Assembly (NCBI RefSeq): GCF_001816125.1 | Contig: NZ_MDZA01000088.1 | Coordinates: forward strand, 1 to 53,916 | Reading direction: 5' to 3' | DNA: 53,916 nt | Source: Hymenobacter coccineus | GTDB taxonomy: Bacteria; Bacteroidota; Bacteroidia; Cytophagales; Hymenobacteraceae | In this document: one piece after another, positions 26,162 through 34,542 of the stretch | Layout of the letters: each line of letters begins with the position of its first letter | How positions within the stretch are numbered: the first letter of the stretch is position 1 | Notes under the pieces: generated by a model | Seen by the model: the letters and a program-made list of their open reading frames with translations, nothing else | What the model was told of the DNA's origin: nothing | The model's database searches: none | Program-made: the position numbers and the translations under genes

Positions 26162-27298
26162 ATGGACGCCCCCATCCCCTTTAACAAGCCATATTTCTCC
26201 GGCAACGAAACCCGCTACATCGAGCAAGCCGTGCGTTCGGGCAAGATTTCCGGCGACGGGCAATTTACCCAGCGGGCCCACGCCTACTTCGAGCAGCACT
26301 GGGGCTTTGCCAAGGCGCTGCTCACAACCTCGTGCACCGACGCGCTGGAAATGGCGGCTCTGCTGCTCGATATTCAGCCCGGCGACGAGGTGATTGTGCC
26401 CGCCTTTACGTTCGTGAGCACGGCCAACGCCTTTGTGCTGCGGGGCGCAAAAATCGTGTTTGCCGACAGCACGGCCCTCAACCCCAACCTCGACGCAGGG
26501 GCCCTGGAAAGCCTCGTGACGCCCCGCACCCGGGCCGTGGTGCCGGTGCACTACGCCGGCATTGCCTGCGACATGGGCGCCGTGCTGGCCACCGCCGCCC
26601 GCCACGGCCTGGCGGTGGTGGAAGACGCGGCCCACGCCATCGACAGCTTCTACAATGGGCAGCGGCTGGGCACGCTGGGGGCCCTGGCGGCCTTTTCGTT
26701 TCACGAAACCAAAAACATCATTGCCGGCGAAGGCGGTTTGCTGGCCCTCAACGACTTGCAGTTTGCGCGGCGGGCCGAGATTATCCGGGAAAAGGGTACC
26801 ACGCGGTCGGCCTTTTTCCGGGGTGAGGCCACCGAGTACAACTGGGTGGACGTGGGCTCGTCGTTCCTGCCCTCGGAGCTGACGGCGGCCTACTTGTGGG
26901 CGCAAATTGAAAACCTGGCCGATATTCAGCGGCAGCGCACGGCCCTGTGGGACAATTACTGCGCCGCCCTGGCTCCGCTGGGGCCCCTGGGCGTGGGCCT
27001 GCCCGCGCTGCCGGCCTACGCCACCAACAACGGCCACCTGTTCTACCTCGTGTGCCGCGACCGGGCCGAGCGCGAGACACTGATTGCGCACTTGGGGCAG
27101 CGGGGCATCCTGGCCGTTTTCCACTACCTGGCCCTGCACCGCAGCCCGTACTACGCCGCCCGGCACGACGGCCGCGCCCTGCCCTGGGCCGAGCACTACA
27201 CCGAATGCCTGGTGCGCCTGCCCCTTTTCTACGAGCTGAGCGCCGCCGACCAGGCCCGCGTGGTGGCGGGCGTCCTCGACTTTTACCACCGCCGCTAA
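26162..27298 (+). CDS. wecE: dTDP-4-amino-4,6-dideoxygalactose transaminase (WecE/RffA)
   Basis: PLP enzyme that transaminates dTDP-4-keto-6-deoxyglucose to dTDP-4-amino-4,6-dideoxygalactose. The 378-residue product agrees motif by motif with E. coli WecE as I remember it: IPFNKPYFSG, AALLLDIQPGDEV, AFTFVSTANAFVLRGAKIVF, VPVHYAGIACDM, VVEDAAHAI, SFHETKNI with the Schiff-base Lys184, REKGTTRSAFFRG, DVGSSFLPSELTAAYLWAQ and the C-terminal RLPLFYELS. The start is the ATG at 26162, not the longer upstream frame, which lies inside the formyltransferase gene. The product is presumably formylated by the preceding gene product. rfbA/rfbB needed to make the keto-sugar are not in the window. Confidence 0.94.
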   Translation: MDAPIPFNKPYFSGNETRYIEQAVRSGKISGDGQFTQRAHAYFEQHWGFAKALLTTSCTDALEMAALLLDIQPGDEVIVPAFTFVSTANAFVLRGAKIVFADSTALNPNLDAGALESLVTPRTRAVVPVHYAGIACDMGAVLATAARHGLAVVEDAAHAIDSFYNGQRLGTLGALAAFSFHETKNIIAGEGGLLALNDLQFARRAEIIREKGTTRSAFFRGEATEYNWVDVGSSFLPSELTAAYLWAQIENLADIQRQRTALWDNYCAALAPLGPLGVGLPALPAYATNNGHLFYLVCRDRAERETLIAHLGQRGILAVFHYLALHRSPYYAARHDGRALPWAEHYTECLVRLPLFYELSAADQARVVAGVLDFYHRR

Positions 27299-27307
27299 TT
27301 CTACCGC

Positions 27308-28387
27308 ATGGCGCGTATCCTGTTTTTAACCCCCTACCCAGCCGGCCGGGCCCCGTCGCAACGGTTCCGCTTCGAGCAGTATTTGGATATTTTGACGGCC
27401 CACGGGCACCAGTACCGGGAGGCGTCGTTTCTGGACGAGGCCACCTGGGGCATTCTGTACCGGCCGGGGCGGGCCGGGGCCAAGGTAGGGGGCATTCTGC
27501 GCGGCTTCGGGCGGCGGCTGGGGCACGTGTGGGCGGCGCGGCGCTACGACTTCGTATTCGTGCACCGCGAGGCCGCGCCCCTGGGGCCCCCGGTGTTCGA
27601 GTGGCTGCTGGCCCGGGTGCTGAAAAAGCGGCTCATTTACGACTTCGACGACGCCATCTGGCTGGCCAATACGTCGGATGCCAACCAGTTGGCCGCCGGC
27701 CTCAAGTGGGCCCAAAAGGTGGGGCAGATTTGCGGCTGGGCCCACAAAAATAGCTGCGGCAACGCCTTTCTGGCCGCCTACGCCCGGCGCTTCAACCCGC
27801 GCACCGTCGTCAACCCCACCACCATCGACACCACGGGCCTGCACAACCAGGTGCGTGACCAGGCCGCGCCCGGCCGCCTCGTCATCGGCTGGACGGGCAC
27901 GCATTCCACCCTTAAGTACCTGGGCCAAGTAGTGCCCGTGCTGGCGAAGCTGGAGGCCGAGGGGCTCGATTTTGAGTTTCGGGTTATTTCCAACCAGCCG
28001 CCCCACCTGCCCTTGCAGTCGCTGGTGTACCTGCCGTGGCGCAAGGACACCGAAATTGCCGATTTGCTGGGTTTCCACGTGGGGCTGATGCCGCTGGAAG
28101 ACGACGCCTGGGCCCAGGGTAAATGCGCCTTTAAGGCCCTGCAATACATGGCCTTAGGGGTGACGCCGCTGGTTTCGCCGGTGGGCATGAACACCGAAGT
28201 GGTGCAGCACGGCCAGAACGGCTTTGTGTGCGCCACGCCCGCCGATTGGGAAGCGGGGCTGCGCCAGCTCCTGGCCGACCCCGCCCTGCGCCAACACCTG
28301 GGCCGCGCCGCCCGCGCCACCGTGGAGGCCCGCTATTCGGTGGCCGCCAACACGCCCAACTTCCTGGCGCTGTTTACCGAAGAATAG
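27308..28387 (+). CDS. Glycosyltransferase family 4 (intact)
   Basis: A 359-residue GT-B transferase with RILFLTPYPAGRAPSQRFRFEQYL, KRLIYDFDDAIWLAN (near 116-130), NPTTIDT (about 174), IGWTGTHSTLKYL, and YMALGVTPLVSPVGMNTEVV with the usual C-terminal lobe. YDFDDAIW is typical of a sub-group found in Bacteroidota glycan loci. It begins 9 bases after the wecE stop, so it belongs to the same operon. It is the last glycan gene on this strand and meets the next gene head-to-head with only 15 bases between stop codons. Confidence 0.9.
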   Translation: MARILFLTPYPAGRAPSQRFRFEQYLDILTAHGHQYREASFLDEATWGILYRPGRAGAKVGGILRGFGRRLGHVWAARRYDFVFVHREAAPLGPPVFEWLLARVLKKRLIYDFDDAIWLANTSDANQLAAGLKWAQKVGQICGWAHKNSCGNAFLAAYARRFNPRTVVNPTTIDTTGLHNQVRDQAAPGRLVIGWTGTHSTLKYLGQVVPVLAKLEAEGLDFEFRVISNQPPHLPLQSLVYLPWRKDTEIADLLGFHVGLMPLEDDAWAQGKCAFKALQYMALGVTPLVSPVGMNTEVVQHGQNGFVCATPADWEAGLRQLLADPALRQHLGRAARATVEARYSVAANTPNFLALFTEE

Positions 28388-28401
28388 GGCCCCGGGGCCC
28401 T
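28386..28401. terminator. Palindrome between convergent genes
   Basis: AGGGCCCCGGGGCCCT, a perfect 16-base palindrome, fills the 15-base space between the convergent stops of the GT4 gene and the membrane-protein gene, overlapping the last bases of the GT4 stop codon. It may act as a two-way terminator, but no T-tract follows on either strand. Confidence 0.4.
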
Positions 28402-28402
28402 G

Positions 28403-29758
28403 CTACGCCGCTACGCGGCGCCGCGCGGCGGGCTGGCGGCGCTTGGCCTTCTGGGCATCCAGCATGCTCTGGAGGATGTAGAGGCCGCCGAGGTAGAAGG
28501 GAATCATCGGAATTTTGTAGCGCACCAGCGTGCCGAAGTTGGAACTGTTGATGGCTACCGAGGCGGCAAAAATCAGCGAGAACACAAAGCACATCACCAG
28601 CACCGGCGTGGTGGCCACGAACTTGATGGTGGCCACCACCCCCGTGCGCCAAAAGATGCGGAGCGTAAAAATTAGAAAGAAGCCCGCTTCGATAGCCGAG
28701 AGCAGCATAATGGGGTTGCGGGCCTCAAAAATCATAGGCCGGAACAGGGCCGTGGCGATGGCCTGCGGGGCCAGCTTCACCATGCCGCCGATGGTGCCGT
28801 CCTGCGTGCCCAGGCTGTAGGCCGAGCCATTCTGGGCCACGCTGGTTTCGTAGAGGTAATCAGCGGTGATTTTGCTGCGCTCACCGATTTTGTCTACGTC
28901 GTATTTATCGTCGCCCTTGGTGAGGTTAGTGGCGGCAAAAACGGCAATGAGCCCGCCCACCACGAAGAACACCGGCTTGGCCAGCACCCGCACGGTCTGG
29001 TTTTTAATCAGGGCATTGTTCTCATTGAACACCCACAGCAGGGCCCCCGGCAAAAAGCACAGCAAGATGTAGACCTTGATGGACAGCAGCGCGTAAGCGG
29101 CCAAAAAGCCCACGGCGGCGGCCTGCGGAATGCCGCGCTTCTGGATGGCGCCCCGGTACAGGGCGTAGAACAGCCAGCCGAGGGCCCCCATGGCCAGCGC
29201 GTCCTTCATCAGCCCCGAACCCCAGAAGAACATCGACGGGATGTAGAAGATGACCCAGGCCAGCTGCTTGTACACGTGGGGCCGGATTTTGACAAACGTG
29301 ACGTACATCGCCCATAACCCGCTGAAGCTGGTAGCGGCAAAAAATAGGGCAATGACGGAGTAGTTATTGAAGCAAAAAAACCCAAAGAATGCCGCAACCC
29401 GCACCGTGGCGTACTCGGTGGAGTGGGGCTGGTGCCAGTACATCTGGGCCACGTACCGGGCGGTGGCCGGATCGGTGCTGTCGCCGTTATCCAGCAGCAG
29501 CTTCAGGCCGGTGCTAAAGGAATCGCCGAAGGCCGAATAGATGATTTTGGTGTGGAAAAAGTAGTTGTAGGTATCGCCGCCGTTGTAGTAAAACTGGTAA
29601 ATAAGGCCCAAGGCAATGGCCCCGACGAACTTGAGGGTGAGGGCCGGAATGAAAAATTGCTTGGTGAACTGGTTGGTGACCCGCGCGCGGATGCCGAACG
29701 CCACGGCGTAGAAAATGCCCAGGTAGAGCGGCGTCAGGAAGAGGTCGGAAAGCTCCAT
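28403..29758 (-). CDS. Multi-pass membrane protein, unknown function
   Basis: A 451-residue protein with about ten hydrophobic segments from residue 10 to 430 and a very basic C-terminus (KAKRRQPAARRRVAA). Motifs: FYYNGGDTYNYFFHT (about 55-70, between helices 2 and 3), MFFWGSGLMKDALAMGALGWLFYALYRG (about 180-207) and ILLCFLPGALLWV. It resembles the large membrane proteins (polymerase or flippase-like) often found beside glycan loci, but I recognise no family with certainty and would not call it Wzy. The gene starts 7 bases after the stop of the TPR gene, so they form a minus-strand operon converging on the glycan cluster. Confidence 0.6.
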   Translation of the reverse strand: MELSDLFLTPLYLGIFYAVAFGIRARVTNQFTKQFFIPALTLKFVGAIALGLIYQFYYNGGDTYNYFFHTKIIYSAFGDSFSTGLKLLLDNGDSTDPATARYVAQMYWHQPHSTEYATVRVAAFFGFFCFNNYSVIALFFAATSFSGLWAMYVTFVKIRPHVYKQLAWVIFYIPSMFFWGSGLMKDALAMGALGWLFYALYRGAIQKRGIPQAAAVGFLAAYALLSIKVYILLCFLPGALLWVFNENNALIKNQTVRVLAKPVFFVVGGLIAVFAATNLTKGDDKYDVDKIGERSKITADYLYETSVAQNGSAYSLGTQDGTIGGMVKLAPQAIATALFRPMIFEARNPIMLLSAIEAGFFLIFTLRIFWRTGVVATIKFVATTPVLVMCFVFSLIFAASVAINSSNFGTLVRYKIPMIPFYLGGLYILQSMLDAQKAKRRQPAARRRVAA

Positions 29759-29765
29759 GGTTGGC

Positions 29766-31013
29766 TTAGCTCTTGTTCTTTTTCAGCCACGCGCTGGCCT
29801 CCTTGTACTGCTCCGATTTGTGGTCGGCAATGTCCTTCACCACTAGGTAGTAGCGCCGGGCGGTGGCCAGCTCGCGCTCCTTGTCGGCGAGGCGGGCTAG
29901 GTTGGCGTTGGCAAACAGATAGAAGCCGCCGCTGGTGTCGCCGCTACTTTCCGAAAATACGATGCAGCGCTGGTAGTAGTCGCGGGCCTTGGCAGCATCG
30001 CGGTAGCGGTACTGCATGAGGTAGCCGAGGAAGTAGCTGGCGTAGCGCCCGCTGATGGCCTCGTAGCCGGGCAGGCCCTGGTTTATCTTCTCCAGAATTT
30101 CCTTGCTTACCCGCTCGCACTCCACAAATTCGCCCTGGTCGTAGGCCAGCAGGGCGTAGAAGCGCTGGAAGTAGCCGTTGTCGGGGAAGGTGGCGGCCAA
30201 CTGCTTGGCCACGGGCAGGGCATCGGCCCCGTTGCCTTCCTCGTTTTTGAGAATGCCCATCAGGAACACCTTGGCCTCGGTAGCGGTGTAGAAGCCGGTG
30301 GTGGCCACGGTGCGCAGTTGCTGGAGGCCCAGCTCTTTGTTGCCCTTGGGGAAGAAGAAAAGGACGGGCTTGAGCAGTGGGTAATTGTTGGGAATCCAGA
30401 CGGCGTAGTAGTTGAACAAGGCCTGGCCGAACAGGAATTCCGGGCTAAGGCCGTTGGCTTCCTGGCTCTTTTGCAGGTAGCTCAGCGAGCGTTTGCTGTC
30501 CACGGTGGCCAGGCGCCAGTCGTGGCGCTCGGCGTGCAGGCGGGCGCTGAAGCCATAGGCCGCCGCCAGGAAAAACGTGGCCTCGTAGTTCTGCTTATCG
30601 GCCTTGTACAGGGCTTCGGCCTTGGTGATGGCCGAGTCCATGTAGGCGAAAAACGGCCGGTCGTAGATTTTGGTCTGGAAGCTGGTGGGGCGAATTTTCC
30701 ACCACGTGTTCAGGCCCAGCATGAGGTAGGCGAGGGGGTGCTCGGGGTAGCGCCGCTTGAGGGAGCGGAACTGCTTCTCGGCGCGGTCGTACTTGAAATT
30801 GTAGAGGTTGTGCACGGCCCCGTCGAGCTCCTGCTGGATGTCTTTGTTGAGCAGCAGCCAGCCTTTGGTGTCGATGGCCTGGGGGGCCACGGCCACACTG
30901 TCGAGGTGCACCACGCGCATGGTGCCGCGGCGGCGCACGGTATCGGCCGTCTGCGCCCGGGCCACCAGGGGGCCCAGCAGCAGCAAGCCCCAACAGAAAA
31001 GCAATCGAACCAT
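29766..31013 (-). CDS. Secreted/periplasmic tetratricopeptide-repeat protein
   Basis: 415 residues from an ATG at 31013. MVRLLFCWGLLLLGPLVARAQT is a normal signal peptide with cleavage near ARA-Q. The mature part is alpha-helical with TPR-type repeats: YKADKQNYEATFFLAAAYGFSARLH, VATTGFYTATEAKVFLMGILKNEEG, YFQRFYALLAYDQGEFVECERVS and REKELATARRYYLVVKDIADHK-like units. It probably serves as a scaffold in the periplasm or outer membrane. A longer upstream frame (to 31544) runs antisense through the peptidase gene and is not used. It is divergent from the peptidase gene at 31116 and operonic with the membrane protein downstream. Confidence 0.75.
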   Translation of the reverse strand: MVRLLFCWGLLLLGPLVARAQTADTVRRRGTMRVVHLDSVAVAPQAIDTKGWLLLNKDIQQELDGAVHNLYNFKYDRAEKQFRSLKRRYPEHPLAYLMLGLNTWWKIRPTSFQTKIYDRPFFAYMDSAITKAEALYKADKQNYEATFFLAAAYGFSARLHAERHDWRLATVDSKRSLSYLQKSQEANGLSPEFLFGQALFNYYAVWIPNNYPLLKPVLFFFPKGNKELGLQQLRTVATTGFYTATEAKVFLMGILKNEEGNGADALPVAKQLAATFPDNGYFQRFYALLAYDQGEFVECERVSKEILEKINQGLPGYEAISGRYASYFLGYLMQYRYRDAAKARDYYQRCIVFSESSGDTSGGFYLFANANLARLADKERELATARRYYLVVKDIADHKSEQYKEASAWLKKNKS

Positions 31014-31088
31014 AGAAAAAAGCGGGAGAACAGGGCCCCGGGGAAACCGGCGAGTGCCGGCGGGGGCCCTAAAGTACGTACGCTGGCC

Positions 31089-31096
31089 TAGCTTTG
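31089..31096 (+). promoter_or_regulatory. Bacteroidota -7 promoter-like element TAGCTTTG before the M42-type peptidase
   Basis: TAGCTTTG fits TAnnTTTG and lies 19 bases before the ATG at 31116, in the 102-base divergent spacer. A clear -33 motif is not seen. The same octamer occurs before hpt at 37287. Confidence 0.4.
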
Positions 31097-31115
31097 GGCG
31101 AATTTCCCCCCGCTC

Positions 31116-32030
31116 ATGCAACTGCTCGAAACCCTGTGCCGCCTTGCGGCGCCGTCCGGCCACGAAGGCCCCATGACGGCCTTTGTGCTTGATTACGTGC
31201 GCCAAAACCAGGCCCAGTGGCAGCACCAGCCCCAGGTGCTGGCCGGCGACGGCTTCCAGGACTGCGTGGTGCTGGTGTTCGGGCAGCCGCGCACGGCCGT
31301 ATTTGCGCACCTCGACAGCATCGGCTTCATGGTGCGCTACGGCCGGCAGCTGGTGGCCATTGGGGGCCCCGAAACCCAGGCCGGCTACCGCCTGGTGGGC
31401 CACGATGCGGAAGGAGAAATTGATTGCGCGCTGACCATCAACGAACAAACCGAAACCCTGGGCTACGAGTTCAGCCGCGAGCTGCCCCGCGGCACCGAGC
31501 TGACCTTCCGCTGCGACTTCCGCGAAACCGACACCACGGTGCAAAGCTGCTACCTCGACAACCGCCTGGGGGTGTGGACTGCCCTCCGCCTATGCGAGAC
31601 GCTGGAGCACGGCATCATCGCCTTTTCGTGCGGCGAGGAGCACGGCGGCGGCACGGTGCCGTTTCTGGCCCAATACATCTACGACAATTACGGCGTGCGC
31701 CAGGCCCTGATCTGCGACATTACGTGGGTAACCGGGGGCGTGCACCTGGGCCAGGGCTGCGTCATCTCGCTGCGCGACTCACTCATTCCGCGCCGCACCT
31801 ACGTGGACCGCATCCGGGCCATTGCGGCCCAGGCGGGCATTGCGGTGCAGCTGGAGGTGGAGGACATCGGCGGCTCCGACGCTAAAGAGCTGCAGCGCGC
31901 CGCCCAGCCCTGGGACTGGTGCTTCGTGGGGGCCCCGGAGGACAACGTGCACACCCCCGACGAGCTGGTGGATAAGCGCGACATTGCCAGTATGTTGGCC
32001 CTCTACCAAGTGCTGTTGCGCGAACTGTAG
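31116..32030 (+). CDS. M42-family-like metallopeptidase / aminopeptidase
   Basis: A 304-residue binuclear zinc-type peptidase fold. Metal and catalytic residues are all visible in order: VFAHLD with His65 and Asp67, CYLDNRLG with Asp148, SCGEEHGG with Glu174 and Glu175, ICDITW with Asp201, and NVHTPDEL with His279. This is the set expected for M42/M20-type aminopeptidases that trim short cytoplasmic peptides. The start is the ATG at 31116; a -7-like element lies just before it. It is shorter than canonical M42 enzymes (about 350), so it belongs to a compact sub-group. A degenerate copy of its last 70 bases is found at 34543-34612. Confidence 0.83.
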   Translation: MQLLETLCRLAAPSGHEGPMTAFVLDYVRQNQAQWQHQPQVLAGDGFQDCVVLVFGQPRTAVFAHLDSIGFMVRYGRQLVAIGGPETQAGYRLVGHDAEGEIDCALTINEQTETLGYEFSRELPRGTELTFRCDFRETDTTVQSCYLDNRLGVWTALRLCETLEHGIIAFSCGEEHGGGTVPFLAQYIYDNYGVRQALICDITWVTGGVHLGQGCVISLRDSLIPRRTYVDRIRAIAAQAGIAVQLEVEDIGGSDAKELQRAAQPWDWCFVGAPEDNVHTPDELVDKRDIASMLALYQVLLREL

Positions 32031-32331
32031 GGCACCACGCCCAGCAGCCACGGCTATTCGGGCCACTGAATGGGGTTGCCCAACCGGTACCTCGTATGAA
32101 AACTTTGGGTCTGCGCCTGTTGGCGGTTGTTTGCGGTATGTACCGCAGGCACGATCGTGTGCACAGCTAACGGCTGCCTGCGTCGGTATACCTCGTCAAC
32201 TACAATGGTACTTATCTGATAATCATCAAAATGATTTGTTTAGAAATTCTTAAGAAGGGATATTTGTAAAATGTGGAGAATGCGTAAGCGAATCTTACGG
32301 CCACCGGAAACCTCCTCGCATACTCCTGCCT
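32031..32331. other. Intergenic gap, A+T-richer, no gene recognised
   Basis: About 300 bases between the peptidase and the SGNH hydrolase gene. It is richer in A+T towards the end, with a TTCTTAAGAA palindrome near 32248. A promoter for the hydrolase could be present. No RNA gene or clear terminator is seen. Together with 34408-34542 it marks the edges of a segment that appears to have been inserted beside the peptidase. Confidence 0.35.
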
Positions 32332-34407
32332 ATGGAACAATTTTACTTTATGCACCGTGGAACGTTTTTGCTACTCGGCACCGGTTCTGGTGGCGCCCAG
32401 CGAAAGGTCTCGGCTGTGCAGGCCACGGTTGTTTTCGTGGCTTGGCAGCTAATAATTATGCTGTTGTGCGGGCACTCCGCCGGGGCCGCGGCCCTAGCGG
32501 CACAAACGAGCGGTTTCCGTAGCTACACCCATCAGTACGACTACAACAAATCCTATACGGGCAGTATTCTCTGCACTTGCTTAAAAGTACATTTCCCGCA
32601 GGTGTCTCCGGCGTCACCATTGGTGAGCTACGCCAGCGAAGAAACTTTGCAACGAACCTCGGCTGGGGCCGTCGTAAATTTTCTGCTGGGCGCTGTCAAC
32701 ACATCCCAAGTCCTGACGGCCCGTTGCGCTAGCATTTATTACAACTTTAGGCTCAGCCAGACGGAAGCATTTGCCAACCAAATTGTTACCCAGTTCCTTC
32801 CTTCAGGCTCTGACCTGGCTGGTGCGGGCTTCAAAAGGGTGGGCACCGCTCTAAGAAATGGCGTGGCGACTAGCAGTCCCCGGGCTGGCAAGACGTTGGC
32901 CCAGGCCAACCTGGCAATGAGCGGTTGCTCCAACGCCTATTTGGTGGACCAACTGCGTACCGTTGCAGCGTCCACTAACCAAGGCGCTGCCTGGAAGCCG
33001 GTCCGCGCACTACCAAGCCGTTCGGTTGTGTGCTCGGTTGTGCCGCCTGGTGCAGTGGCCCCCCTGACGTACTGCCAGGGAAGCGCGGCATCTCCCTTGA
33101 GCAACGGCTACACGCCTTTAGCTGGAGCGTCACTCCTTCTTTACGCCAGCGCGGTGGCCAACACGCCCTTAGTGAGCACCTACGTCCCCGCCACGAAGGC
33201 TGTGGGCACCACCACCTATTACGCCTCGCAAGTGGTAGGGAACTGTGAGAGCGCACGGACGCCGCTGACGGTTACAGTGGTGGCCCCACCTAGAATGCCC
33301 ACGCCAATTGCTGCCTTGGCTATCAATGGCAGTAACATTGCGGCCTGGGGTGACTCCTTCACCGATTCCAACTACGGTCGCTACCCTCAGACGTTGGCCC
33401 AACTCAGCAGCTATGCTGTTTACAACGGCGGCGTCGGGGGCCAGACGTCGGTACAAGTCAAAGACCGGATGGTGGCCGATGTTGCCAAGCACACTTGGCC
33501 CACCATCATTTGGGTGGGCCGCAACGACGCAGGCAACCCGGCGCAGGTACAAGCCAGCATCGCGGCTATGGTAGCGGCCCTGGCTCACACCGATTATTTG
33601 GTTTTGTCCGTTTGCAACGGGGAGGGAGAGGGTAAGGGCACGGCCGCGTACGGGCAAATAACAACGCTGAACAGTGCGCTGGCGCAAACCTACGGCCGTC
33701 ACTACCTGAACGTGCGCAGCTACTTGGTATCGGAATATGACCCAAACGATGCGCAAGACACGGCTGATTACACCGCCGATATTCCGCCGCATTCGCTGCG
33801 CCAGGACTTTCTACACCCCAACGTGGCCGGCAGCGATTTGATTGCCCAATACGTCTACGCCAACTTTGGGCGCATCCTGGGCGGCAGTTTGGCCATAAAC
33901 TACTGCTGGGGCGCGCCTGCTGCGCCCTTGGGCAACAGCCTCAGCCCCGTGGCCGCGGGGGCCACGCTTCGCTTCTACGCCAGTCCAACTGGCGGGGCTG
34001 CGTTGGGTGCGGGTCCCCGCTACGCCCCCGATATTACTACGGTGGGCACCCAGATGTATTACGTGGCACAGGTTGTGGGCACGTGCGAAAGCGACCGCCT
34101 ACCTCTGGCGGTGGTCGTGAGAAACTGCTCAGCCACTGCCTTTGCTTCGAACGCGCCAGGGCTGAGCGCATACCCCAACCCATTCGGTGGCCAAGCCACT
34201 GTCGAGGTAAACTTGCCGTCGACCCAATCTTATACCCTGGAACTTTATGATGGAACCGGTAAATTGGTTCAGCGCTTAGCGGTGGACGAGACGGGCCAGC
34301 GGATTAATTACTACATTAATGCCCCCTCCTTACCAGAAGGATTGTACGTGGTGCGCTTAAGTGCGGGCTCAGCTAGCCAAAGCTTGCATTTGATCCTAAG
34401 CAAATAA
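32332..34407 (+). CDS. T9SS-secreted SGNH/GDSL hydrolase with two flanking Ig-like repeats
   Basis: A 691-residue exported protein. A signal-type segment VVFVAWQLIIMLLC with an AAALAAQT cleavage region lies at about residues 32-60, so the true start may be further in than the ATG at 32332. A Cys-rich unique part (about 60-240) is followed by a small beta-domain (about 244-318), then the SGNH domain (about 330-515) with GDS (Ser342), GGVGGQTS, VGRNDAGN and DFLHPN (Asp492, His495). A second copy of the beta-domain (about 524-593) follows, and then a C-terminal T9SS type A sorting domain (about 610-691, YPNPFGGQATVEV to LHLILSK). It probably cleaves ester or acetyl groups on external glycans. 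Flanked by gaps on both sides. Confidence 0.85.
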   Translation: MEQFYFMHRGTFLLLGTGSGGAQRKVSAVQATVVFVAWQLIIMLLCGHSAGAAALAAQTSGFRSYTHQYDYNKSYTGSILCTCLKVHFPQVSPASPLVSYASEETLQRTSAGAVVNFLLGAVNTSQVLTARCASIYYNFRLSQTEAFANQIVTQFLPSGSDLAGAGFKRVGTALRNGVATSSPRAGKTLAQANLAMSGCSNAYLVDQLRTVAASTNQGAAWKPVRALPSRSVVCSVVPPGAVAPLTYCQGSAASPLSNGYTPLAGASLLLYASAVANTPLVSTYVPATKAVGTTTYYASQVVGNCESARTPLTVTVVAPPRMPTPIAALAINGSNIAAWGDSFTDSNYGRYPQTLAQLSSYAVYNGGVGGQTSVQVKDRMVADVAKHTWPTIIWVGRNDAGNPAQVQASIAAMVAALAHTDYLVLSVCNGEGEGKGTAAYGQITTLNSALAQTYGRHYLNVRSYLVSEYDPNDAQDTADYTADIPPHSLRQDFLHPNVAGSDLIAQYVYANFGRILGGSLAINYCWGAPAAPLGNSLSPVAAGATLRFYASPTGGAALGAGPRYAPDITTVGTQMYYVAQVVGTCESDRLPLAVVVRNCSATAFASNAPGLSAYPNPFGGQATVEVNLPSTQSYTLELYDGTGKLVQRLAVDETGQRINYYINAPSLPEGLYVVRLSAGSASQSLHLILSK

Positions 34408-34542
34408 GGCAATTCTGCCAGTGCAGTCACTTAATGCAGCGGCAAGCCCGTGGGGTAGGCGCTGAACAGGAACCGTTCCAACGTGTGATCCTAGTGGTGA
34501 ATCTGGTCGTGAGCAAAGCGCAAAAGTAGGTGGCTGCCCCGG

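Noticed and set aside
28403..29758. Calling the membrane protein a Wzy O-antigen polymerase
   Set aside because: It has a suitable number of helices, but no large periplasmic loop with Wzy-like Arg motifs, and export is by an ABC system that does not need Wzy.
29423..31091. Long plus-strand frames antisense to the membrane protein and TPR genes
   Set aside because: They are mirror frames of G+C-rich genes, with biased composition and no family motif. The minus-strand genes have a signal peptide, TPR repeats and membrane helices.
31014..31544. N-terminal extension of the TPR protein into the peptidase gene
   Set aside because: A clean signal peptide begins at 31013 and the extension is antisense to coding sequence.
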